Positions 20,746 through 32,710 of a DNA stretch of 64,000 bases are shown here, in pieces. The position numbers and the translations under genes were made by a program. This DNA is from Adineta ricciae (Eukaryota > Rotifera > Eurotatoria > Adinetida > Adinetidae), in the NCBI GenBank assembly GCA_905250025.1, contig CAJNOJ010000228.1, positions 104,795-168,794 of the forward strand, read 5' to 3'. The notes beneath the pieces are model-generated. The model was not told the DNA's origin and searched no databases. It worked only from the letters and a program-made list of their open reading frames with translations. The stretch's first letter is position 1. The number at the start of each line of letters is the position of its first letter.

Positions 20746-21480
20746 TCTATTTTGTATTGTTTTATTAAATAATTATGTTTGCAAGAAAGAATGACTCCAT
20801 TTGTCTATGTGTTTGCCTTGTTTCGATTGAAAGACACGAGATTTGACATGTTTTTGCGCACAAAACAGTTAAGAACTGAAGAATCAATGTCGAAGAAGAG
20901 AGATCTTTTACGTTCGACCTAGAGGCATGTTGCGTGTGCGAACGATCTTTAGATTGTGTCAATAGTCGATCACATGCATCATTGAATGCATCGTTTGGAA
21001 CTGTATATATAAATATACGTAGAGAGTAGAATATTCTCAATAACCTTATGCACTGCTCACGACATTTATTTTATTACCATACTAGTAATGAGATCTATTG
21101 CACAGACAACTTTTATTTTCTTTTTCATGCGAATTTATCGGCTAGTGGTCGATCTACGTAATAGAAATTTATAGCTTCTCGGTGCAACAGTTGACAATTT
21201 AACACTTTAGTCGAATAGTCACGATGACTGTAGATTGCATCTACGCTAATTATTTTCTCCTTCAAACTATAATCTCTATGAATGGTGCAATGCTAATTCA
21301 TGCCAAATTGCCTGAACACTGACAACGACAACGCCGGTAGAAATATGGCAAAAGCACTTTAATTATTTTTCCAGTATGTTGAATGTCATTGAAGCAAATG
21401 CGCTCCTATATTGTCATTACTTACTGTTTAATATATGTTTTGCTAATCAGACATGAAGTTATCAAACACTATAAACACAT
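20746..21480. other. Intergenic, convergent 3' ends of DMRT2 and the small membrane protein
   Basis: About 730 bp of AT-rich sequence. ATTAAA at 20764-20769 fits DMRT2. No coding exon or RNA gene was recognised. Confidence 0.5.
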
Positions 21481-21481
21481 T

Positions 21482-21487
21482 TTATTT
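21482..21487 (-). terminator. polyA signal AATAAA, small PPxY membrane protein
   Basis: Canonical hexamer 24 nt after the stop at 21511 on the minus strand. Confidence 0.6.
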
Positions 21488-21510
21488 CGTAGAAGAATCA
21501 CATTGCTGAA

Positions 21511-21816
21511 CTAGGAGTGATTGTTGACATGAATGACATTACTGTTAGTATTCATTTCAGTGACAACAGTGTTATACGCAGGTGGTGGTTGTTCCATTGG
21601 TATTGACCAACACACTTGTGGATATTGTACTGGCTGGATAACAGGAGGAAGAGAAGAAGGATAATATTGAGCATCAGGACAAACAACAACTTGCATTGGA
21701 TATGGCACGATATGTCGGTGAAAGTACTTTGCACGTGCTACATATGCCGCTATTGAGACGATTATTGAAACAATCGCTATTCCAATGTAGAATGTATAAG
21801 AAGAGAAATAGCTCAT
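21511..21816 (-). CDS. Small single-pass membrane protein with PPxY tail (unknown family)
   Basis: Intronless 101-aa ORF. An in-frame TAA lies four codons upstream of the ATG and AATAAA (21487-21482) sits right after the stop, so the reading frame forms a complete transcription unit. Residues about 7-27 (YIGIAIVSIIVSIAAYVA) are a clear transmembrane helix, followed by a positively charged RAKYFHRH stop-transfer and a Pro/Tyr/Gln-rich cytosolic tail ending with PPPAYNTVV. PPxY motifs recruit WW domains, typically of Nedd4-type ubiquitin ligases; Shisa-like and WBP1-like adaptors have the same plan but no family signature (extracellular Cys domain) is present here. Function unassigned. Confidence 0.6.
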   Translation of the reverse strand: MSYFSSYTFYIGIAIVSIIVSIAAYVARAKYFHRHIVPYPMQVVVCPDAQYYPSSLPPVIQPVQYPQVCWSIPMEQPPPAYNTVVTEMNTNSNVIHVNNHS

Positions 21817-22693
21817 ATCTTTACAAGATTAACTGATGATGTTGATACAAATAAAAAAGAAAGAAAATACTGAAAAAACTTGTGTGAGTTAACAGCTTCG
21901 GTTCAGCGTTATGAGAAAGAAAAAAAAGAAGAAGATTCTGGAAGATTTTTCTTTTCTTCACGTTAGACGTCATGACAATGAAGGCGAACGGTTCTGCGAG
22001 CGTTGAATTTACCACCTACGTCAAATTATCTTTCCAGACGATGGATTACTAACAGGCATTACTCGCTTTAAAGGATTTACTGAAGATTAACATTATACCT
22101 ACTTTTAATTCTTCGACAATTTCTCATTTCTTTCAGTCTAACTGTGTGCATCAAGGTGTAACAACACAAATATTGACGTTTTAGATGGATGCGTCTTTTT
22201 TTCAAATCCTTTTAGCTTCTGTCTGATTGAAAAGGCGTTTATACTTTAAATTGGATTTCAACGACAAGCTTTTCCATTTTATCGTAGGAGAAAAATAAGA
22301 AAAAAAGTCATCAGCGCAGATAATAATGAGAGCAATAGAACAAAAAAGAAGAAGAAGAAGAAGAAAAAGACAGGAAAGAAAACAGGAATATTTCGACAAG
22401 ACACTGAAAGCCCTAAAGCATTGAATGTGTCATGTTTTTGAAGTTAAGAAATACGAGATAGCCGTATTTACAACCATACGTAATTCCCGATATGGATAAG
22501 CAAGAAAATGAACACTTCTACTCTAAAGAAAGAAAGAAAGAAAAACGGATAAACATACGAGCATCTGCATAGAAAGTACATCCCTGATGGAGAAAAATGG
22601 AAACAAGAAGAAGAAGAACAAAAATAATATATAAACACGTCACCAAATTCTCAAAGAACCGGACACGTCAACTAATAAAGTGAACTAAAGAAA
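21817..22693. other. Intergenic region with purine-rich tracts
   Basis: No coding exon recognised. Contains GAA/AGAA-rich stretches at 22340-22385 and a (GAAA)n tract near 22526-22545. It is upstream of the small membrane protein and downstream of the WD40 gene stop at 22694. Confidence 0.5.
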
Positions 22694-25600
22694 TCATTCA
22701 GTAACAACGACAACAGTGGAATTCGTGGGACGTTCTTCGTGTTCTTGTTGTTGCTGTTGGTGATTATTGGCAATGCGTACATGAAGATCGGTAAATATCT
22801 GTTCGATATATTGCTTTAACATTATATCTCGACTATCTGAGCTTTGGGAGACCTGGAAAAGCAAAAACTAGGCTATTTACGTAGAGATAAAAAAAGAATG
22901 TTGTTACTGTTGAATAAACATTTTCTAATTCATTTAGACGTTTGTGAAGATCATCAACAAGATCGTTGATAACCGGCATGCGATCATCATTCATGATGGA
23001 TTCACTATGAAATGACAAGCAAATGAAATTACAATGAATATTGTCTCATTCGATGAACTTACTCGTCTTTCGGATCATTCATTGTTGATTCGGACAATGC
23101 TGGTTGTAACATTTTATGCACTTGCTTGATTTGTCGATAATCAGGGATTGAAATACTTCGGCGGACTTTAATATCTTTGGAATTATCATTATCATTTAAT
23201 GTACACGCCTGTAAATCATTTGCCGTTTCGAGAGAATCGGAACTTTCGACAGAACATGTGCTGGACGAACGTTTCGCTGGTCTACTCGGTGAGCCGGGTA
23301 TGTCTTGAAGAAGTAAAGGTTTCAAACCGAGTACAACTGTACGATAGAAACAATCTTGAGCCCATTTGGGCATTTGATCATTTGTTGTATTGTCTAATTC
23401 TCGCAGTGGTAAACTGGTGGATTCTTGTAGAGAAGAATTGGACGGTGGATGGTGATATTTTTTTGTTTGAGCATTCTCTTTGGTTTGATTGAGCTTTGTC
23501 GGGGATGATGTGTTGGATGATGATGTGGATGACGATGATGATGGAACATTTGGTGCAGTAGGTAGATTCGGTGGTCGCCGAGGAACCCGAGAGATTTTCA
23601 CGCGACGTACAGTGGTGAGTTTTGATTGTGAACTTGTATTCGTGGGAAGAACGAGATTTTGTGTCGACCGAGATTTTGTCATGGTTTTAGCTGCCGATAT
23701 CGGACGTGTATCTGTCGGAAGAGCAGACGGTACACGACGTGTTTGAGTATTCGTGCTTAATGATGTCACCGACATCGATGAAACAAATGTGGGTACGAGT
23801 GGTGGTGTCGACGATGTTGTACCTTCACGAAGTTTACTCATCGAACTGGATGTATGTGCTGCATATGATGGTAGACAAGAATGTGAGGATGAGGATGATG
23901 TTGTATCTCCAGTGTTTGTATTGAGAGAAAGAGTTGATGCGCGAAAGCGATCTTCCGATTGTGCTCGATTACCTATGTTAGGACAGACGTTCGGAAAAGC
24001 AAATCTCATATGAGTGAATAGTGACATACCACGAGTTTTTCGTGTAGTTGATGATTTCGGTGGTGCTGTTTTTGGTTCAGTATTTGTCAATACTTGTGAT
24101 CGTACAGTTTTTGGTATTCGAGTTGAAGACATGGAAACATCTTCTTGGGTCGTATTCATCGATGTCGACAAACTTTCGGTTATTCTTGAAATGAAAAGAT
24201 CGATAGGTATGAAAATTCATTTGATTCATCTCTTACGTCGTCTCTTTGGATACTGAGCGAAAGCGTGATGAAACACTCTTTCGTCGTTGAACTTGACGCG
24301 CGGAAAGTTCATCATCGATAGTGACACTCTCTGTTAAATTTTCAAGGTCATAGTTTTCTGCAAAGAATGAATTGGTTTTCCTTGCTGTTGCATCCGCATT
24401 TGCGCTTGTTGAATCATCCTCTAGATAACAAGACGATTTACAAAAAACATCACAACAATTTAAACGTATCAAACCTTCATCGAGAAAAACGGATTCATCG
24501 TCTTGTGAACTTGCCGAACGAATCATTTTGTCGGATAAACTAAAAACAAAAATATTCTCTGAGTGTTATCAAATATCAATGGTATTTACTCTTCATTGAC
24601 GATATCTGGTAATGGTGGATGCGTATATTTCGGTTCAAATGGCTAAAACAATAATTGACAATAATTCTAAGAATAGCGATAAGGACAAAATACAAACCGG
24701 TAGTCGAGGTTCGGTAGTTGCCCATAAACTACGCTGCCGCTTTGATTGAGGTTGATGTTCTTCGATGATACTTGGTGTCTAGACAAAAGAAAAATGCATA
24801 GTCTTCAACTCTGTTTGATGATTGACTTGGTATTCTCACCTGTGAGATCGATTCTTCTACTTCGGTGCTACAACAATTCATAAATTTTTAATTATTCAAT
24901 AGAGCAGAGCTCAAACTTACATTTCTAGATCAGTCGACTTCGGCAATGGCACCGATTGCATGCGACATATCGTTGGTACAATGGCTAATTCCGCAATATT
25001 CCAAACAAATATACAGCTGTAATTCACAAGACCGACTGAGCAAATCAAAGAGTTAGCAGCAAGTCTTACCTATCACCCGATATCGTATATAAATGGTGCC
25101 CATCTTCACTAAATTTTAAATCTGTTACAACTTCGCTGTGACCGCAAAGGGATGCCACACATTCAGTTGTGATGATATCCCACAGATAAACACATTTGTT
25201 CGAACATGACGTCGCTAAATATCTACCGGACGCATCGATATCGATTTTAATTAAGTAACCCGTATCATCATTCATTGAACCTTTACATGTTCGAACTCGT
25301 TTACCATCTTGAGTATTGTACACTCTGAAAAACGAACATAAGGACTTTATTTCAATAAATACTGATCTTTCTACCTTATCATTCGATCTTGACAAGCTGT
25401 ACTGACAAGTTCACGATTATGATCAATTGCTAGATCATAGAAGGTCTGTTTTTCGACGATATTATTTGAACGAATGAATTGATATTTGCCATTTTCATTC
25501 TACGATAAACATCGCAAATCACCTCATAACTTTTCCTATTCGATGAACATTTGTTCTTTACCTTAGAAATTGATCGAAAGATCAACGATTTATCAGCACT

Positions 25601-28600
25601 GCATGAAATTAATTGCAGATTTGATGTCACCGATGAAACGGTAAATCGAACAGCGGTTATCGCCGCCGAATGGTCATCTAATGTTGCGACAAGTTGATAA
25701 TCTTTTGATACATCAAATATATGAACAAAACGATCACGACTACTTGACGCTAAAAATGTCACACCTAAATTCATCGACAGGAAACATTGATTGACTATTC
25801 ACAGGTGAGCACAAACCCCAGTCTGTTGATTGACCGTAATCAACGCTCAACACTTCACTATCGTGTGCTTCAACGAGAGCGATTTGCTTAAATGTTTGCA
25901 TATCATATATACGAATGTTTCCATTACGGTCACCAATGGCGATGGACAGACCATCGGGATTTAGTTTCATACTACGACCACCAATCTTCGGTACGAATTC
26001 AGGTCGTTCTGAAAACAAACGCAGATAGATGATCGAATTGAATGTCAGAGGACTCATTCGCTAACCTTGCGTCGTTTGACTATCGCAGAGTTTGGAGTAA
26101 TCCTCGTCTAGATAGACAACCTTGATCAGTTGTCTACTGAAAATATTCGGTGCGGGAGTTGAAACAAAGTACGCATCGGACTCGTCATGATTCAACGACC
26201 AAAATCGAATAGTATTGTCAGATGAACACGTTATACAAGTCAGATGTCGAAGAAACGACGGTGATGCATTTGTTCGAGAGTATGTCTAAACATCAGTTAG
26301 TATGCATTTGAAAATTCAAGAAATATCAAAATCAATTTTACTTCAATGCCCCAACCGCATCCGGAATGATACATGTGCGAATCACGTTTTCTGATTGCTT
26401 TGCTATTTTTGATATCCCAAATGTAAAAACTATGATCATTGTAGAAACATGTTAACTAAACGAAAAAGAAAGAAAACAATCAATAGAATGAGAAGCAAAG
26501 ACGATTGTATTCTTACCACTGATTTATCTTCGTCTAAACAAACGGCTATTGTATCTGGAAATGATAAGTTTTGTTGTTGAGGACAAACCATTTGACTACG
26601 AAAAAATGAAAAAAAATATATTCGACTGATCACCGAATAAGTTTATCTTACTCGATCGAAGTGATAAAACTAATATCAACACCCAAATAATGTGGTAGAG
26701 GAATAGACATAACATATTCAAGAGTTTGAGGAGAAAATATGTAGACAGCACCTTTGGCACAGCCAACCACCAGATATAAATCACCAATAGCTAAACAATT
26801 TGTTTTTTCCTATTTGAAGTACCGAAATATCGAATATAGACTTGCAGCATGCTTTCATTCGCTCTTACTTGAAGATCTCGTTCGCCTCGCATTTGTCGGT
26901 GTTCATCGAATTGACAAATCAATCCGTTTGACGTAATCACATAGGTCATTCCAGCACAATCACCTCGACCGCAAACAACATCAGTAAAGAAGTTATCTTT
27001 ACGTTCGGCTAAGATTGCATAACGACCACGTAATGGAACAACTTCAAGCTATTTTTCAAAACAATGGCAAAGATCAACATTTCATCTCGATTTGCTTTTC
27101 TTTTTCAAACAACATACCGATGCTGTCGAGATCAAATACCAAAATTTGACATGACGATTGCCAACTGTAACAAAATAACTTCCATCCTCGGCAAAGGCAA
27201 TACGACGGATCTAGAGCATCAAATGCTCATCAATCTACCATTAATCATCATTCGATTATCTTACCGAACATGTACATTTGTTTGAAGCTAGCTTTTTCTT
27301 ATCTTTCCAGCTCCACACATAAATATTCCCGTCATGCAAAGAACCAATTGAAACAAGACGATCAACATTAGGTGAAAAACACTATTCGGAAGAATGAATT
27401 TCAAGGTAATCAATGCTTTTAGTTAATGAAGAACAAAGCATCGAACTGTGCAGCTCTTCGAATCTACTTACAACTGAATCAATGGCAAATTTGTGATCAC
27501 CCAATTCGATGCAGACAGTCTTATCACTAGCTAAATCCCAGACACGAACTTTTGGATCATGTCCACACTAGAAAATCAAGCATGTATAATAATTTCAACC
27601 CGAAATATTTACTTCGCCGGTTGCGACATATCGTCCATCGGGAGAAATTGACAGTGATGTAATTGCTTTGCGAGCAGTATTAACAATAAAGTCTTGCTTC
27701 TGTGTATTGATATCATAGAGAACAACAGTTGAACTGGAAAGACAAGAAATATTTGATGCGACATTAAATGTCATTAATTACCCTGCAGCATAGGCGATCG
27801 TTGAACGATCTTGACTGACAAGTGAATTCGAGATTGATGTGAAACCAAGGACATGTTCAAGATTAACTTGAAACTGGAAAGAAATGCTTATTGATATTCA
27901 ATAATATATATTCAAATGAAATGTCGTACTCGAGATGTACTCGACGAAATATCAGATCGTTGAGCTTTACGCTTAAGTGCAGAATAGGATGTCATATTTC
28001 CAAGACTTGTTTGTCGACGACGATTAAGATAGAGCGGAGATGAGGTATGAGTATTTTGCGCGAATAGGGCAAGATTGCCAGTTGATAAAGGTGTTGAATG
28101 TTGATAGCATTCACTAATTCGCTTATTGGTCAATCGAGTTTCGTCTAAATCAATGACACATAAAAAAATGAAGTAATGATAAGCAAATACAAAGATAAGA
28201 ACGTGTATATATACACATACTTATGAACGGATATATATATATATATATATACGATACAACAAAGCAAACGTAGCTGTTCCCTGCTGACCTCACACAGCAG
28301 AGAATACCCTTGAAACTTAGTCACTTATATATTTATAAAATAATATATATATACAGAGATATACACAGACCATGCAAACAAAACGTAATCATACAAACAT
28401 ATGTTTACATACTAACTAATCATTATCTACAAGTACATAGTCGTCCTTCCTTTCTCTTTCTGTTACTATTCATAGATGTATATTGATTGTTTGACGATGA
28501 TGATGAGAAGAAGGCCGTGTGGCATCGACACTAGCATCATCGATCAAAAGCAATAAAACGGAATTAACCTAATCCAGCTCCAAAGACAACTCAACACTAT

Positions 28601-28975
28601 TAATTCGACAATTACCACTGACATCAAAACGAACGATAACGAACTAAATGGATATTGAACAGAAAAGAGCTGAAGCCTAGGCATACTCCTTGAATGTATA
28701 TCGATGCTGTAATGATGACCCATTATAGAAATATGTTTTTCTTTTTAAATTTAATCTGATCGTTGAAGTAAAGAGGAAAATGAAGAGAAAGGAGAACGAA
28801 TCGAAATGAAATGTATACCGTTTCTTGCTGTTGATGATTTAATTAAACGTTTAACTTTATTCGGTTTGGTTAATTTGAGCGTGGAAGATCTTGTTGCCAA
28901 ACGATAATGATGTGTTGACGATGATAATGATGTTGATGCTGACTGACGGCGGGTTTCATGTTTCTTATGATGCAT
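22694..28975 (-). CDS. WDR62: WDR62/MAPKBP1-like WD40 scaffold protein
   Basis: A multi-exon gene with a long WD40 array. From the N-terminus: exon 28975-28819, exon from 28144, then blades matching the family in order, e.g. [125 protein letters not shown] and [21 protein letters not shown] (25066-25395). These match human MAPKBP1/WDR62 blade for blade. The C-terminal part (24530-22694) is a Ser/Thr/Pro-rich disordered region with a final predicted helix ([16 protein letters not shown]) ending at the TGA at 22694. Vertebrate members bind JNK and sit at spindle poles or cilia. A second candidate first exon lies upstream at 29642-29528. Family assignment is firm; which of the two vertebrate paralogues is closest is not decided, and several middle exon borders were not fixed base by base. 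Confidence 0.9.
28231..28251. repeat. (AT)n microsatellite
   Basis: Ten AT dinucleotides within the long first intron of the WD40 gene, surrounded by further TA-rich sequence (28205-28360). Confidence 0.9.
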
Positions 28976-29527
28976 CGAACAACGACAACAACAGTAATAA
29001 CGAAAGACACAACATGTGAAAAGACTAATGTCGGTCGATATTCAATAGAAGAACAAGAAACTGACTACAACAGACAAGTCCTATTGATAAAAATCGAACA
29101 AATTTGAATCTAGAGTGAAAGAAGAAGAAACCAAAATTGATGGAAAATGTCAAAGTAAACGAATTGTACATGTGATGGACGATATCGTAGGCGAATGTTA
29201 AATGACACGTTCAAATCTGATTCATGATCAAGTGAACTTTTTCTCTCCCTCTCTTTTAGAAAGAAGAAATTTAAAAAAAAAACGCAAGAGAAACATATTT
29301 GTTCAGTGAATACTTATAAGACGTAAATTGACCAAATATACATAAATGATAAGTACACGATTAGTTTCAAGATTGAAAAAAATCAAGCAAGATTGAATTA
29401 TCTTCACTAGCGATATAGCAGAAGGAATGTGGAGATCGTTAACTCGAGCTTATCAGAGAACAATACAACTTCACTCGCAATTGTTTGCTTACGTTCTGCA
29501 TTGATGAAAATATCGAATGACACTCAC

Positions 29528-29642
29528 CTAATGAACGATGTATAAGCCCAGCAGTATTATTAAAACAATAAGTAGAGAGAGAGACGGATGCTTGACCGGA
29601 TAAATAGCCAGGAGGCGAAAGGCTATCACCAGCTGTTGTCAT
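29528..29642 (-). CDS. WDR62: Alternative first coding exon of the WD40 gene
   Basis: ATG at 29642 opens 38 codons (MTTAGDSLSPPGYLSGQ..) ending at a strong donor G|GTGAGTG in phase 1. The exon at 28975-28819 also ends in phase 1 (AAC G|GTATAC). The common next exon starts at 28144 with two phase-completing bases (AC GAA ACT). Joining this exon to the 28975 exon gives no usable acceptor in phase, but either one joins cleanly to 28144. This fits two mutually exclusive first exons with separate promoters and different N-termini. Confidence 0.5.
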
Positions 29643-31780
29643 GATCGTCGTTTATAACAAAGGAAAATGTAAAGAAAACTCCCCACGTTGTACTCGATTT
29701 CAGCTGACACGTTTCACTGGCAAATGTTTATTCTTTCAGTCGTGTATACGCTTCTGACACTGCGTTGGTATGTAGTAGTTGCGCGTGAAGATATCACTAC
29801 CATTACAAAACGTTTCTTTTTTCTTTCTCTCTTTCTTTCTTCGTTATTTTTTTGTGTTCAGATGTTGCTGTGAGACGACGAGCACAACGAAATGAACGGA
29901 TGTATGAATGTGTGTATATGTACGATTGTGCTCCTTTTGTGCGACTATATGTCACCTAGGGATTCACTTTGTGTATATGTATGTGTAAAGAAATAACATT
30001 GTTATATGTGCAGTTGAACACTGCGATTTCTTCTTTGCTTTGAATCATCAACTCTGAACAGTGATTTGCGAAGTAATCGATTGCGAGGGTTGATGAAAAG
30101 GAATAGGGCGGACCAACCTAAAATGTTCAAATCATTCGTTTACTTCTGTGTAATCAAGTGCTCATTTACCTCATGTCAATACAGAAGTTCTCATCATGAT
30201 CAGTTATTGTTTTCGATGTTTTCTACGTAAATATTCGCAGAGAAAAAACGTTGTCTTAACACTCAATTCTTCCGATCGTCTTTACAAAAGAGCACTTAGA
30301 AAAAAAATTAATATAAAGAAAAACGAGAGAAAAAGACCTTCGTTTGAAAGTTGACAAGTCTAAATATGAATTAACAAACTTCCCTATGTTAACGGCAACT
30401 AAAAACAGGAACAGAAACCGAGAGACAATGAACAGAGAGGAAAGAATGTAATGATTTCGTATGGTAAGAATTTTTACGAATCAAAAACAATCAAACAATC
30501 TCTCGCGCAGTCGAAGTTATTCCAGGCAATCGAAGTCATCTGGTTGCAGTTTACTTTTCGAATGAAATCAAATTCGACAATCTTTGAAGTTCGTCGAAAT
30601 ATGGGAAAGATTTTAATGTATCTATTTTTAGATAATAAAACGACATCTATCGACGATCTGGAAATATGTGTTTGTTGTTGTTCGGAAACGGACTGTTCCG
30701 CACCGGATTATACGATTTGATAATGACAATAGAAGTCCTGTGTTTCCTCTCTGTTCTAGCGAGGATATTTACTACGCTGAATGTTATTTTTACATGATTT
30801 GTATTCAAAACATCATCGACTCTTTAAATGAATTCAATAGGTCAAAGTGTTATGTATACAATTTCATAGAATTCATATAGGAGAATAGTTAAAAGAAAAA
30901 GGACGGTTATAATGCTCATGGATAAACTGAAGAAGTCCTTCGATACGGTTCGCGTCATTACCGATACGAACAGAAAGTCAAATACATGCTATTACCAAAT
31001 CTTCTTTTTTTGTCAGATACAAAGTTTGTTTACCAATCTGAGGCGGCGTAGGGAACATACTGCTCTTTCTCATTCCATTTTACTATTGGAGATACGTCCA
31101 GTGACTTGCGGTCGTCCCTTCAGACGAGATAAGGTTTGTCCGATGTTCACACTCTTTATAGTTATAGTCATGAAAACTATTGAGGATAGAAAATTGAGCA
31201 TCCATTCTCTCAAGAAGTCATTTCATCTATGAATATGATTAAACACCAATAATCAACAATCTAAATCATATTTGCAAAAGAGGAGCTTCGCTAATCTAAA
31301 AACATAGCCGACTAGATTACTGATCTTCTTGATTCAATCAAAACAAATATTGTCTGAGTAATTTAATATACACAGAATACACTATCTGATCAATATCCAT
31401 CTTCCAGTGCTGGATAGTCAAGTATTTACTTGATTTCTGTTTAAGGACTATCAATACAAACAGTAAAACGATCTCATTCTTCATAAATGAATCATTTCAC
31501 ATAATCCATTCGTTTTTTGTTCTATTTTTAGTTAACAATTGCACTTTGTAGCAGTAAATTTATTTTGCGTCGTCAATGACTAGGCGTGAAGTAATGTTTA
31601 TGCAAACTTCTTCTCTTGAACAGAAACAATGACATCTGAAATTTCAAAATTTCCTTCAATATGTTAGATGAAAAACTGTGAAATTGATTCTCATGAGAAA
31701 ATACTTCATTATTTCGTCGATAGTGTCATACAACAATCAAAACTTAGACGAATTGGTAAAAAAAGATATAAATTAACTGT
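29643..31780. other. 2.1-kb stretch with no supported gene
   Basis: Probably the promoter region of the WD40 gene and the 3' flank of the next minus-strand gene. Open frames at 30451-30720 and 30912-31232 on the plus strand show no family motifs and no exon pattern. Confidence 0.5.
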
Positions 31781-32344
31781 TTAACTATAATTCTTCGTTG
31801 TACGTTGTGTGTTCTGATTCGATGATACTGGCGTTGGCCGGTTGGTATGTCCTGCAGCGTGACCATGCGCTCGTTTTTGTTGTATAGCGATATCACATGG
31901 AGTAAATCGTTTACTATCTTTGCTCAATTTCAAATGTTCCTTATGCTCTTGGTACTCTTTATCCCATTCACGTACATCATAGATGCCTTTTGCATTCGCG
32001 ATTCGCTCTCGGTAATCTGTATTGTTGTGTGTTGTACGTAGTGGTTGCTGTCGGTGACTTGGACTCGTTGAGTGATGCGTTGGAGGTGCACGGACAGTTT
32101 TCGATCGCATAATACTGAGCAATTTGCGTAATTTGAAATCGTTTTCAATAGCAAGTTGTTTCTTTCGCTCTTTAGCTTGATGGTTGTAATGTTGAGTTAG
32201 ATGAGGATATTCAGTCGGTGCACTAGTGTCTAAACCACTTCGCCGATGCATATCATCGATCTTCTTCAAATGAGCTTGTTGCTTACGATCTTCACAAGAC
32301 AATTGAATACGTGAAAGACGATTGACTGTCACATAACCTGACAT
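31781..32344 (-). CDS. Small basic coiled protein, possibly CFAP97/hemingway-like
   Basis: 187 aa from the Met at 32344 (MSGYVTVNRLSRIQLSCEDR). A CTTCTTTTAG acceptor lies just upstream, so the open frame that continues to 32431 is a spliced 5' UTR and not protein. The sequence is very basic and His/Gln-rich with predicted helices (QAHLKKIDDMHRR; ERKKQLAIENDFKLRKLLSI; DYRERIANAKGIYDVREWDK). The IENDFKLRKLLSIM segment recalls the conserved helix of CFAP97/hemingway proteins of ciliated cells, but the match is weak and from memory. It is divergent from ZNG1, with 366 bp between the two starts. Confidence 0.55.
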   Translation of the reverse strand: MSGYVTVNRLSRIQLSCEDRKQQAHLKKIDDMHRRSGLDTSAPTEYPHLTQHYNHQAKERKKQLAIENDFKLRKLLSIMRSKTVRAPPTHHSTSPSHRQQPLRTTHNNTDYRERIANAKGIYDVREWDKEYQEHKEHLKLSKDSKRFTPCDIAIQQKRAHGHAAGHTNRPTPVSSNQNTQRTTKNYS

Positions 32345-32710
32345 GATGATATGATCTAAAAGAAGAAAAAAGTCAAGTAATTGAACTTGCTGATCCCTGC
32401 CATCTTTCTTTTTCATTAGAGGCCGCTCCATTCGACTTTATCTATCGAGTGGAGTAGATGTATACTAATAGCGATTGAGATACGGTTTGAAAAAACGAGT
32501 TCGACACAAAACGCGTGTGCAAACATAAAAAAACGGTTTTTCATCTTTTGCTAAGCTTCTATTGAATGTGTTGCCGGCATTGTATTGACACGCAAAAAAA
32601 AACATGTATTTGCTTCAAATGAATTTTTAACTGAAAAGAAAAAGAAAGAAAGAAAAGAATTTATTGACGACAAATGTATAAAAATAACATTGTGCGTTCG
32701 GTTGATTTAG
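32345..32710. promoter_or_regulatory. Divergent promoter region between the CFAP97-like gene and ZNG1
   Basis: 366 bp between divergent starts, including the spliced 5' UTR of the minus-strand gene (acceptor just before 32344) and an acceptor-like TTGATTTAG directly before the ZNG1 ATG. Confidence 0.4.

Noticed and set aside
23199-24256. Plus-strand frames over the WD40 gene C-terminus
   Set aside because: Antisense to a Ser/Thr-rich coding exon, where long antisense frames arise easily.
27912-28133. A separate small gene at 27912-28133 (minus)
   Set aside because: It is the second coding exon of the WD40 gene; phases and the following WD blade show this.
30451-31232. Plus-strand frames MISYGKNFYESK.. 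and MLMDKLKKSF..
   Set aside because: No recognisable domain, no polyA or exon structure, and no support from phases.
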